Shown piece by piece: positions 1-6,955 of a stretch of 13,306 bases of DNA; within the stretch, counting starts at the first letter, position 1, and each line of letters opens with the position of its first letter. The notes under the pieces are model-generated. The model saw only the letters and a program-made list of their open reading frames with translations, searched no databases and was not told the origin of the DNA. The stretch is from a bacterium (lineage in GTDB: Bacteria; Bacteroidota; Bacteroidia; B-17B0; Aurantibacillaceae). The position numbers and the translations under genes are program-made. The stretch lies in the NCBI GenBank assembly GCA_027364695.1, contig DAHXOV010000096.1:1-13306 (forward strand), in the 5' to 3' direction.

Positions 1-662
1 GCCGTTTCAGTAGTATCTATGGAAGGAATATCGCCCAGGGATGTGGCATCAATAGTAGCCAACAATCTCTGCCGGCTAACTTCTGTAGCATTTTTAATGA
101 TGAGATATTTATTGAATGCTTCAAACCACTGCCAATATCTATATATTGCATCAGATAAAAAATCCAGTAATTGAACATTGTATTCTTGTTCCGCTATTTT
201 AAGTTCTAATTTTGCATATTTTAGTTGCCATCTTCTTTCATCTATAAAAAGATTTTTTAGAACTGGTAAAGATGCTCCTATACTCCATAATCCATTAGGT
301 GGAAGGTATTCAGAAGAGTTGATGTACAGGCCGGTGTTGTAGTTATATTCTGCTCTAATATCGGCGCCTATCCATGTGGGTATTTTCACTCCTCCGTTAA
401 TAATTGAATAATAATTTTTTGATTGAAATAGTTTTTGATTAAACTGGTAATATGTTTTGAGGTCAAAATACCCCCTGTTTTTAGTGATATATGCTCGGCT
501 TTGTTGAATGTTTTGAATATTAATATTTTGAATGTATGGATGATATTGAATAATGTTTTGAATAAATGCAGAGAAACTAATAATGGAATCGTTACCTTGA
601 GCGTATTGTAAATTTTGAGTATAAAGAAATACTAATAGAATATGAAGTAATGGCTGTTTCAT
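1..662 (-). CDS. TolC-family outer-membrane efflux protein (N-terminal part, runs off window)
   Basis: Outer-membrane channel component of a tripartite exporter; TolC-type proteins form a trimeric barrel plus periplasmic tunnel that receives substrate from an adaptor and inner-membrane pump. About 220 residues are visible from the ATG at 662. They begin with a hydrophobic signal peptide (MKQPLLHILLVFL, likely cut after YAQG near residue 23). A helical N-terminal stretch follows, then YWQWFEAF near residues 170-177 and, near the cut, GDIPSIDTTE, which matches the G-x-x-P-x-I-D-T-x-E motif of Bacteroidota TolC homologues. The remaining half lies beyond position 1. The start is 13 bp after the stop of the HlyD-like gene, so it is the last visible gene of that operon. 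Family call is firm; substrate unknown. Confidence 0.85.
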   Translation of the reverse strand, partial: MKQPLLHILLVFLYTQNLQYAQGNDSIISFSAFIQNIIQYHPYIQNINIQNIQQSRAYITKNRGYFDLKTYYQFNQKLFQSKNYYSIINGGVKIPTWIGADIRAEYNYNTGLYINSSEYLPPNGLWSIGASLPVLKNLFIDERRWQLKYAKLELKIAEQEYNVQLLDFLSDAIYRYWQWFEAFNKYLIIKNATEVSRQRLLATIDATSLGDIPSIDTTET

Positions 663-675
663 AGGAAGGGGAAAT

Positions 676-2046
676 CTATTTTTCTTTTTTGTTTTTTTTA
701 TTATCTTTTTGATTTTGTTGTAAATATGCTTTGTAATAATCTGGTGGGAAACCATTAATTTGTCGCCATATTTCATACCATATAGGCACTGTTTTCAAGA
801 GTGCAAGACATTTGGTACCTCCACCTACAGCAAGTTCTTTTGGCCAAGGATGGTCTGATGCATCAGGAGCAACAAGCATTCTAAATTTGCCATTAGCCGA
901 TATGAATCTATCTTTGGCTACTACTTTACCTCCAAATGTTCCAAAAGTGAGCCCTGGCCAACCAGAGAAAATAAAAGCAGGCCATCCATCAAATTGGATT
1001 CTCACTTTAGCACCTGTATCTATCAATACATAATCTAACAGCTCTGCATACATTTCTACTGCCAGTTGATAATTGGATGGCATCAATGTTATTATTTCTT
1101 CACCTTGCTTAACCGTTTCTCCTATACCTGTTTTTATTGCCTTAGTAATGTACCCTGATTGAGGAGCAATAACATAATACATAGCATTGCGAATAGAGTA
1201 GTTGGTCAAATCAATTTCCATTTTAGAAGCAAACACCATAGCGTCAAAGAGGGCGGACATAGTTGCAAATTTATCTGACTCTGCTTTAGATATTTTTTCT
1301 TGATACTCGTTGTCAATATTATTGAGTTCTATTTCCACTATATTGAGTTCATTTAATGTAGCAAGGTATTTATTTTCAGCGGCAATCGTTTTTGCTTTTG
1401 CTTCTTGCATTTTTACTTTTCTGTTTTCAAGTTCCGTCAAAGATTTCAACCCTTTATTATATAATTCTTCTCCTCTTTTATATTGAATTTCTGCGGTCTG
1501 AAAATTCATTTTTGAAGCGTTGTATTCGTTGCTATCTGCCTGTAATTTAAGATTTGTTTGCTGTACCTTATTGATCAATTGTTTTATTTTCATTTCTCTT
1601 ATGTTAATGAGCGATTGAATTTGACTATCTAATGCTCTTATTTTTTCTTCGTATGATTTAACAGAAGAGAGTTTGGATGATAATTGATTCCTGGTTCTCG
1701 ATACAAGGTTGGTATCAAAGTATTCTGTCTTGATTTCAGTGAGTTTTAAAATAGTGTCGCCTTTTTGAACAAACATGCCTTCTTTGACATACCATTTATC
1801 AATTCTTCCATCAATGATGGATTGAATAGTTTGCGGACGGCTATTAGGGTCTAATGCTGTCAAATAACCCTCTGTTCTGATATTTTGTGTCCATGGTAAA
1901 AATAAAACAATTAGAATAAGTATAATAAAAGTTAGAAATAAACGACTTCTTAAATAACTGTATGAAAGCGTGTTTACTTTTTGTAGCGATCTATATTGTT
2001 GATTATCAATATAAGGATGGATTTTTTGTGGCGATATATTGAGCAT
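676..2046 (-). CDS. HlyD-family membrane-fusion (adaptor) protein of type I-like exporter
   Basis: Periplasmic adaptor that would bridge the ABC protein encoded upstream and the TolC-like channel encoded downstream. The 456-residue product has a cytoplasmic N-terminus and a single membrane segment at about 35-52. Half-lipoyl (barrel-sandwich) pieces lie around 70-105 (DGRIDKWYVKEGMFVQKGD) and 290-325 (APQSGYITKAIKTGIGETV). Between them, residues about 110-275 form a long Lys/Glu/Leu-rich predicted coiled-coil hairpin. The C-terminal beta domain contains two GWP tripeptides (354-356, 362-364) followed by FGTFGG. The tail is lysine-rich (KDNKKNKKEK). Architecture and length fit HlyD/EmrA-type adaptors. 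The ATG at 2046 lies only 3 bp past the stop of the ABC gene, implying co-transcription and possibly coupled translation. Confidence 0.88.
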   Translation of the reverse strand: MLNISPQKIHPYIDNQQYRSLQKVNTLSYSYLRSRLFLTFIILILIVLFLPWTQNIRTEGYLTALDPNSRPQTIQSIIDGRIDKWYVKEGMFVQKGDTILKLTEIKTEYFDTNLVSRTRNQLSSKLSSVKSYEEKIRALDSQIQSLINIREMKIKQLINKVQQTNLKLQADSNEYNASKMNFQTAEIQYKRGEELYNKGLKSLTELENRKVKMQEAKAKTIAAENKYLATLNELNIVEIELNNIDNEYQEKISKAESDKFATMSALFDAMVFASKMEIDLTNYSIRNAMYYVIAPQSGYITKAIKTGIGETVKQGEEIITLMPSNYQLAVEMYAELLDYVLIDTGAKVRIQFDGWPAFIFSGWPGLTFGTFGGKVVAKDRFISANGKFRMLVAPDASDHPWPKELAVGGGTKCLALLKTVPIWYEIWRQINGFPPDYYKAYLQQNQKDNKKNKKEK

Positions 2047-2049
2047 AAT

Positions 2050-3753
2050 TTATTGATTAGAATGAATGATTTCTGAGTATATTCCTTTTTTGATAATTTC
2101 TCCTTTGTCCAAAATACAAATTGTATCAAAACATTTTGACAATTCATCAATTTCTGAGATACATATCAAAGTCCATGGGGCTGTTTTTTCGGTAAGAATT
2201 TCAATGATCTTTTTTCTCTCTTCTTTAATAAAATTGAAATAGATATTCTCCATGAGTAACAATTTTGGTTGAGTAGACATGACCCTCAAAAATAAAATTT
2301 TATTGATAAAAGACAGTGAATAGCCAAAACCATGAGCGCTCATGTATGTATTATATCCATTAGATAATGCTTCTAATTCTTTAGTAAAATTAATTTTATC
2401 CGCCATTTGATAAACATATTTTTCATTTATCCACGGTCTGCCTAATGTAATATTTTCCCATATTGTTCCATTGAAAATAACATCTTCCTGAAAATAGATG
2501 CCCATGTCATTCCTTAATTTTTCTTTATCAATATGCTTAATAGATATACCATTGTATTTAATATCTCCATCTTTGATTGCATATAAAGAAGAGATAACTT
2601 TAATAAGTGTAGTTTTACCTGAATTACTTTCACCTGCTATTAAAACCTTTTCATTACTCTTAATATCTAAGTTAATATTTTTTAAAGCGTATTTTAAAGA
2701 CTGTGGATACTGAAAATGCAGATGGATGATATTTAATTGCGCACCGCTTTGTTTATCATTGTAAACAGCAGATGTATGATCAAATACTTCTATATTCATA
2801 TCTGTAACCTCTGCAAGTTTTTCCAAAGATATGAGTGTGTCATATACATTTTTCAATGTATTCAAAATTTTATCTATGCCATTAATGACCGTAATAATCA
2901 ATACTTCTGCAGCAACGAATTGTCCTATATTCATTACTTGTTCCATGACCATAATACCTCCTATGAGTAAAAATCCTAATATGAAAACGACTTTTGTAAT
3001 ATTAAGTGTTATGTATTGGATATTTAGCCATCTGTAATAATTTTCTCTTGCTTCTATGTATTCCGACAAAAGTACATCTGTTTTCTGCATTGGTAATTCT
3101 GTAATACCTGCCAATTTAAATGAACTAGATGCGCCCGCCACTTCTTCAATCCAATAAGCTGTCTTGTATTTAAATCTTGAATACGCAATTCCTGCATACA
3201 GTGTTTTATTAAAAGTATATTTAAATCCAATATATAAAATAACTAAAACGATGATATTGACTAATAAAAAACTACTATGATAAAAACACAGTACAAGAGC
3301 ACTTAAAATAATTTGCACTACAGAAATACCAAACTCAGTAAGCAGTTTAATAATACTTTTTTCTAATACAATAGAGTCAAAAAATCTATTAGCCAAATCT
3401 CTTGCGTTGATATTCATCAATTCTTCTATTTTTATCTTTGGAAACCTATAGGTGAACTCTATTCCTGCGTACACGAATATTTTTTGTTGTATATTTTCAA
3501 GAATTCTCAATTCTATAATTTGAAAAACAGAATATAAAACCATCCCTAATGTGATAAGTACCACCAATACATAATAAGAATAAGAATAAGTGCCTCCCTG
3601 AATAAAATTAACAATTAACTGAATACCAAAGGGTAAGGATAAACTAATGATACCCGTAAAAAAAGCCAGCCAATAAATTTGACCTACATGCTTTTTATTG
3701 TTTTTCAATAGATCAACTAATCTCTGAATCGGCGAAATTTGATTTTGTGGCAT
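2050..3753 (-). CDS. ABC exporter (TMD-NBD fusion) with degenerate nucleotide-binding domain
   Basis: Inner-membrane component of the operon: a half-size type I ABC exporter of 567 residues from the ATG at 3753 (an in-frame TTG at 3765 would add four). Six hydrophobic segments lie near 28-49, 60-83, 139-158, 163-181, 252-272 and 280-296; no C39 peptidase domain precedes them. The nucleotide-binding domain keeps an A-loop tyrosine (Y349), Walker A (GESNSGKTT, 374-382) and the Q-loop (Q422). The rest is eroded: LSGGQ is LSFIN (480-484), the Walker B region reads LLLMEN, so the aspartate is M501 although the catalytic-type glutamate E502 remains, the D-loop aspartate is F508, and the H-loop histidine is E534. 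The frame is open throughout, so this is not a broken gene. Such a protein would be expected to hydrolyse ATP poorly alone; it may pair with another ABC subunit or work unconventionally (inference). Confidence 0.87.
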   Translation of the reverse strand: MPQNQISPIQRLVDLLKNNKKHVGQIYWLAFFTGIISLSLPFGIQLIVNFIQGGTYSYSYYVLVVLITLGMVLYSVFQIIELRILENIQQKIFVYAGIEFTYRFPKIKIEELMNINARDLANRFFDSIVLEKSIIKLLTEFGISVVQIILSALVLCFYHSSFLLVNIIVLVILYIGFKYTFNKTLYAGIAYSRFKYKTAYWIEEVAGASSSFKLAGITELPMQKTDVLLSEYIEARENYYRWLNIQYITLNITKVVFILGFLLIGGIMVMEQVMNIGQFVAAEVLIITVINGIDKILNTLKNVYDTLISLEKLAEVTDMNIEVFDHTSAVYNDKQSGAQLNIIHLHFQYPQSLKYALKNINLDIKSNEKVLIAGESNSGKTTLIKVISSLYAIKDGDIKYNGISIKHIDKEKLRNDMGIYFQEDVIFNGTIWENITLGRPWINEKYVYQMADKINFTKELEALSNGYNTYMSAHGFGYSLSFINKILFLRVMSTQPKLLLMENIYFNFIKEERKKIIEILTEKTAPWTLICISEIDELSKCFDTICILDKGEIIKKGIYSEIIHSNQ

Positions 3754-3763
3754 TTTTTTGCGC

Positions 3764-3814
3764 AAAATAAATCATAAAATTTTTCATTTTTAAAAAATAA
3801 ATCATAAAATTTTT
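3764..3814. repeat. Perfect 21-bp direct repeat, 30-bp period, upstream of exporter operon
   Basis: Two identical 21-bp copies lie at 3764-3784 and 3794-3814 (shared core ATAAATCATAAAATTTT), separated by 9 bp. The period of 30 bp is about three helical turns, so both copies would face the same side of the DNA. They lie 11-61 bp upstream of the ABC gene's ATG at 3753. This could be a tandem operator or a local duplication in AT-rich DNA; the sequence alone cannot decide. Confidence 0.6.
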
Positions 3815-3860
3815 GAAAATATTGTTTCACGAAAAGCATGAGATACTCACATAAGACTTC

Positions 3861-3891
3861 TTGTAACTTACAAAACTTTTATTGTAATTTG
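3861..3891 (+). promoter_or_regulatory. Possible Bacteroidota-type promoter for the aminotransferase
   Basis: TTG at 3861-3863 is followed after 21 bp by TAATTTG at 3885-3891, one base short of the Bacteroidota -7 consensus TAnnTTTG. The ATG at 3906 follows 14 bp later. Spacing is right, but the -7 match is imperfect, so this is a weak call. Confidence 0.3.
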
Positions 3892-3905
3892 CCAGAAAAA
3901 TAGCT

Positions 3906-5105
3906 ATGCCCCATCTATCTAAAAAATCCATAGAGATGCCCGCTTCTCCTATCCGCAAATTGGTTCCTTATGCCGAAGTCGCTAAAAAAAGGGGTATAAA
4001 GATATATCACTTAAACATAGGGCAACCAGACATTCCTACTCCACCAATATTTTTTGAAGGTATTAAAAAAGCAAATATTGAAATACTTGAATACACGCAC
4101 AGCGCAGGCACTGAAAGTTATAGAAAAAAACTCACTGAATACTATCAAAAATACAATATCAATGTAGATTATTCAGATATCATCATCACCGTAGGTGGCA
4201 GTGAAGCCATAGAAATAGCTATGATGACTTGTTTTAATACAGGTGATGAAATCATTATCCCTGAGCCATTTTATGCCAACTACCTTGGCTTTTCACGAGC
4301 CGCTGATGTAGTGATAAAACCTATTAAAAGTATCATAGACAATGGATTTGCACTACCTCCTGTTAATGAATTTGAAAAATTAATCTCTTCTAAAACAAAA
4401 GGTATCATGATATGTAACCCCTCTAATCCCACTGGTTACCTTTATACCAAAGAAGAACTGGAAGATCTAAAAAAACTCGCATTGAAATACAATTTGTTTT
4501 TGCTAAGTGATGAAGTATATCGTGAATTTTGCTACGATGGAAAGCCCTACCACTCTGTGATGCACTTAAAAGAAGCAGATGAACATATTGTAATGCTGGA
4601 TTCTGTTTCCAAGCGATACAGTGCCTGTGGAGCAAGAATAGGTGCATTAGTAAGCAAAAATAAAATTTTGATGGCTGCTGCTATGAAGTTTGCCCAAGCG
4701 CGACTTAGTCCGCCTACTTTTGGACAGATTGGTGCAGAAGCAGCGCTGAGTTTAGATAAAAAATATTTTGATGAAGTAGTAAAAGAATATAGTGAAAGAA
4801 GAAATTTTGTCATCAATGAATTAAACAAAATTCCTGGCGTAAAATGCCCTATGCCCGGTGGCGCTTTTTATTGCATTGCGGAATTGCCAATAGATGACTC
4901 TGATAAATTTTGTCAGTGGTTATTAGAAAAATTCAGTTACAACAATCAAACAGTAATGCTGGCGCCTGCTACAGGTTTTTACTCTACACCTCATACGGGC
5001 AAAAAAGAAGTGAGGATTGCTTATGTAATCAAAAAAGATAATTTAGAAAAAGCCATTGAATGCTTAAAAATGGCTCTGCAAGAATACCCGGAAAGAACCA
5101 TTTGA
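3906..5105 (+). CDS. Class I/II PLP-dependent aminotransferase (aspartate aminotransferase-like)
   Basis: Fold-type I PLP enzyme, 399 residues, cytosolic, expected to transfer an amino group between an amino acid and a 2-oxo acid. Hallmarks in order: NIGQPDIPTP (37-46) at the N-terminal substrate loop; GGSEAIEIA (97-105) at the phosphate-binding turn; NPSNPTG (171-177) with the conserved Asn174; SDEVY (201-205) with Asp202 and Tyr205 contacting the cofactor ring; SVSKRYSACGARIG (233-246) with Schiff-base Lys236; and Arg370 in VRIAY, in the place of the substrate carboxylate-binding arginine. Length matches the subgroup Igamma aspartate/aromatic aminotransferases. Substrate cannot be fixed from sequence: aspartate is the default guess, alanine or aromatic substrates are possible. 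It stands alone on this strand and converges on the DUF2490 gene with only 5 bp between stops. Confidence 0.9.
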   Translation: MPHLSKKSIEMPASPIRKLVPYAEVAKKRGIKIYHLNIGQPDIPTPPIFFEGIKKANIEILEYTHSAGTESYRKKLTEYYQKYNINVDYSDIIITVGGSEAIEIAMMTCFNTGDEIIIPEPFYANYLGFSRAADVVIKPIKSIIDNGFALPPVNEFEKLISSKTKGIMICNPSNPTGYLYTKEELEDLKKLALKYNLFLLSDEVYREFCYDGKPYHSVMHLKEADEHIVMLDSVSKRYSACGARIGALVSKNKILMAAAMKFAQARLSPPTFGQIGAEAALSLDKKYFDEVVKEYSERRNFVINELNKIPGVKCPMPGGAFYCIAELPIDDSDKFCQWLLEKFSYNNQTVMLAPATGFYSTPHTGKKEVRIAYVIKKDNLEKAIECLKMALQEYPERTI

Positions 5106-5110
5106 GAATT

Positions 5111-5779
5111 TTATATATTATATCCAAATTGTATCCACCATTGATAATTGTAATTCTTTTTTCCACGGTATTCCCACCAATAAGTACTGCGAATGCTGAC
5201 GTGATTACTTAATTTGTATACCAAATATCCTCCCAGTCGGTTTTGATCATAAATATTAAATTTACTTGTACCTCCTACATTCAAAAATATTTCGTTAGCC
5301 AAAAATAAAGTAAGTTTTTGCCCATTTTCATTATGATACAAATCCCTGCTCCAATTTATCATGTATCTGAATCTAAATACTGATTTTTTATATTCCCATT
5401 CATTCGTATAATAATTCCTATAATCCAATCTGTATCTATTAAAATAAGTCAATTGTCCATATTTATCTTTCAAGCCCGTTTCAATGTGTGCCCGCAACTC
5501 GTATCCTGTAATATCATTGTTATACCAATTATTGAACCAATCTGTACCCAAATGAGAATGCACTTTCTCATTCCATTGGCGGATGTACAATAACCTCCAC
5601 AAAGTAATAGTAGTATTTTGTGTAAAGTTTTGCACCCTCATTTCAGGTTGAAAACTAATGGTGTTCTTTTCTTTCAACTTATAATTTATCATCAGTTGGT
5701 ATCTTGACTCCTCAAAAATCTGAGACAGTGCGACATTTGCAAGCATCAAACATAAAAAAATTAAGTTGTTTTTTTTCAT
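5111..5779 (-). CDS. DUF2490 family protein, secreted, probable outer-membrane beta-barrel
   Basis: The 222-residue product begins with a signal peptide (MKKNNLIFLCLMLANVALSQ, cut after about residue 20). Next comes a run of alternating aromatic/charged beta strands: QPEMRVQNF, LWRLLYIRQW, ELRAHIETGL, FNRYRLDYR, VFRFRYMINWSR, LFLANEIFLNVG, QNRLGGYLVYKL, and a final TYWWEYRGKKNYNYQWWIQFGY with an aromatic C-terminal strand. Arg-rich paired strands, an 'NRLGGYL' segment and this length are characteristic of DUF2490, whose function is not established. Outer-membrane location is inferred. The ATG at 5779 is chosen because it starts the signal peptide and follows a -7 element; a TTG at 5809 in frame lies upstream of that element. 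It is downstream of and co-oriented with the response regulator. Confidence 0.8.
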   Translation of the reverse strand: MKKNNLIFLCLMLANVALSQIFEESRYQLMINYKLKEKNTISFQPEMRVQNFTQNTTITLWRLLYIRQWNEKVHSHLGTDWFNNWYNNDITGYELRAHIETGLKDKYGQLTYFNRYRLDYRNYYTNEWEYKKSVFRFRYMINWSRDLYHNENGQKLTLFLANEIFLNVGGTSKFNIYDQNRLGGYLVYKLSNHVSIRSTYWWEYRGKKNYNYQWWIQFGYNI

Positions 5780-5795
5780 AATTATATTTTTGCCA

Positions 5796-5825
5796 CAAAG
5801 ATACAGCAAGTGATTTGAAAGTTAA
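5796..5825 (-). promoter_or_regulatory. Promoter of the DUF2490 gene
   Basis: On the minus strand a perfect Bacteroidota -7 element TATCTTTG occupies 5803-5796. Nineteen bases upstream is TTA (5825-5823) in place of the consensus TTG. The ATG at 5779 lies 16 bp beyond the element, giving a very short leader. This also argues against the TTG start at 5809, which is upstream of the element. Confidence 0.55.
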
Positions 5826-5937
5826 GTACATGTTAGATGATGATAAAATAAAGATAACTTTTACCTAACAATTTATTAATACTCAGATGTAAATTAAAAT
5901 AGATACTCCCGCCGGTGGTTATATTGAAATTCTTTTT

Positions 5938-6621
5938 CTACCCATTTTCTGCGAATAAAAAACGATTGTTGTACACAATAATATTATTTTTTAATGCAAA
6001 CAACACAAGACCTGCCGTATTGTTAGCATTTGTTTTTTTCATAATATTTTTTCGATGTGTAAGTACAGTATGGATACTAATACTCAATGTGTCCGCTATT
6101 TGCTTGTTAGACATTCCTTCCGCTATTAATTGAATAATTTCTTTTTCTCTTTGAGTAATGCTAATGCCATTGCAATCAATAGCAGCCATTCTGCCTAAAG
6201 AGCGCTCTTCTTCCTGCGACTGTATAAATTGAATTAATTTATTACAAAAAAACGACTGATTGTTTTGCGCATATTTTATACATTCTACAATCTCTTCGTC
6301 ATCACATTCTTTCAACAGGTGCCATTTGATGCCTAATTGAAAATATTTGATTAACTCATCTTTTGGAATCCACTCAGTAATCAAAATGAATTTTACCCCA
6401 AAATACCGTAATAATAATTTTTGTAAATCTTCTGCGCTTATCTTTACAGATACATAATCCATGATTACAATATCTGGCAAAAATAATTTGATTTGTTGAG
6501 AAAGCGCCTTCCTCCCACAAACATCAGACATAATGTATTCACAGGAATAAAAATGCTTTTGAATAACATATTCCAAGCCAACCTTAGATAAAAAATGATT
6601 GTCTGCAATAATAATTTTCAT
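5938..6621 (-). CDS. NarL/LuxR-type response regulator, atypical receiver pocket
   Basis: Two-domain transcription regulator of 227 residues. The N-terminal receiver (1-125) has the usual order: IIADNH (4-9), PDIVIMD with the presumed phospho-acceptor Asp55, Thr82 in LIT, and the conserved Lys104 in LLKE. The acidic pair that normally reads Asp-Asp or Glu-Asp is Asp7-Asn8. The C-terminal LuxR helix-turn-helix (about 152-215) is textbook: ITQREKEIIQLIAEGMSNKQ, then IADTLSISIHTVLTHRKNIMKK. No histidine kinase gene is nearby, so it is an orphan in this window. It has its own promoter and an AAGGA ribosome-binding site 4-5 bp before the ATG at 6621. Its targets are unknown; the downstream DUF2490 gene, 158 bp away, or itself are the obvious candidates (inference). 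Confidence 0.9.
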   Translation of the reverse strand: MKIIIADNHFLSKVGLEYVIQKHFYSCEYIMSDVCGRKALSQQIKLFLPDIVIMDYVSVKISAEDLQKLLLRYFGVKFILITEWIPKDELIKYFQLGIKWHLLKECDDEEIVECIKYAQNNQSFFCNKLIQFIQSQEEERSLGRMAAIDCNGISITQREKEIIQLIAEGMSNKQIADTLSISIHTVLTHRKNIMKKTNANNTAGLVLFALKNNIIVYNNRFLFAENG

Positions 6622-6646
6622 GATCCTTATTTAGAATAAATCCAAA

Positions 6647-6677
6647 CAAAAGTACATAAAGGAAAGACAATATTCAA
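6647..6677 (-). promoter_or_regulatory. Promoter of the response regulator gene
   Basis: On the minus strand, TTG (6677-6675) is followed by exactly 20 bp and then TACTTTTG (6654-6647), a full match to the Bacteroidota sigma-A consensus TTG-N19-21-TAnnTTTG. An AAGGA ribosome-binding site and the ATG at 6621 follow. This is the best promoter in the window. Confidence 0.7.
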
Positions 6678-6934
6678 AATATAATTTTACATTTTATTGA
6701 AAATCAACTACTTAAAGTTTTAATTGCCTCATAATTTAGAATGCTCACAAATCAACTGCTTTCAAAATAATAAGTGGATAAGTGTTTTAGTAGAAAAAGA
6801 TTCACGCAAAAAATGAATCTATCATCCAATGCCGCATTCTAAAAAAATATATATCGTAAGTTTTATTTATGATTATAGCAACAAAGAAGTTATTCGGCGC
6901 GAAAAATCAAAATAAGATAGTCATAGAAAAAATG

Positions 6935-6942
6935 TACTTTTG
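6935..6942 (+). promoter_or_regulatory. -7 promoter element of purC
   Basis: TACTTTTG matches TAnnTTTG perfectly and is identical to the element of the divergent regulator gene. No TTG is found at the expected -33 distance. The purC ATG at 6956 is only 13 bp downstream, so the leader would be under about ten nucleotides and no purine riboswitch can fit in it. Confidence 0.5.
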
Positions 6943-6955
6943 AACCAAAATTGAT

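Larger units (their letters stand above)
6622..6955. other. 334-bp divergent intergenic region between response regulator and purC
   Basis: No gene or RNA is recognisable here. It contains the regulator promoter (6647-6677, minus), a small hairpin (AGATTCA 6798-6804, 9-nt loop, TGAATCT 6814-6820) and a -7 element for purC (6935-6942). The middle (about 6680-6930) is AT-rich and I see no other convincing structure in it. Confidence 0.6.

Noticed and set aside
497..569. Repeated Ile-Gln-Asn codons (IQNIIQ...IQNINIQNIQQ) near the TolC N-terminus, visible as a DNA repeat
   Set aside because: They fall where TolC proteins have a helical, degenerate N-terminal region, and the copies are short and irregular. 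AT-rich codon use explains the DNA similarity.
812..1033. Open frame on the plus strand, 73 codons, inside the HlyD gene
   Set aside because: It is antisense to a well-supported conserved gene, has no family resemblance, and arises from the codon pattern of the other strand. The same applies to the other opposite-strand frames inside the ABC, aminotransferase, purC, fcl and pirin genes.
3754..3765. TTG start giving a four-residue longer ABC protein
   Set aside because: TTG starts are uncommon, the added residues (MRKK) carry no family signal, and the codon overlaps the direct repeat. The ATG at 3753 is simpler.
5908..5920. GC-rich dyad CCGCCGGTGG after the response regulator, considered as a terminator
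   Set aside because: It is an imperfect palindrome with no loop and no following U-run on the minus strand, so it does not look like an intrinsic terminator.
6622..6955. Possible purine riboswitch or small RNA upstream of purC
   Set aside because: The purC -7 element is 13 bp from the ATG, leaving no room for an aptamer in the leader, and no conserved riboswitch core is recognisable in the region.
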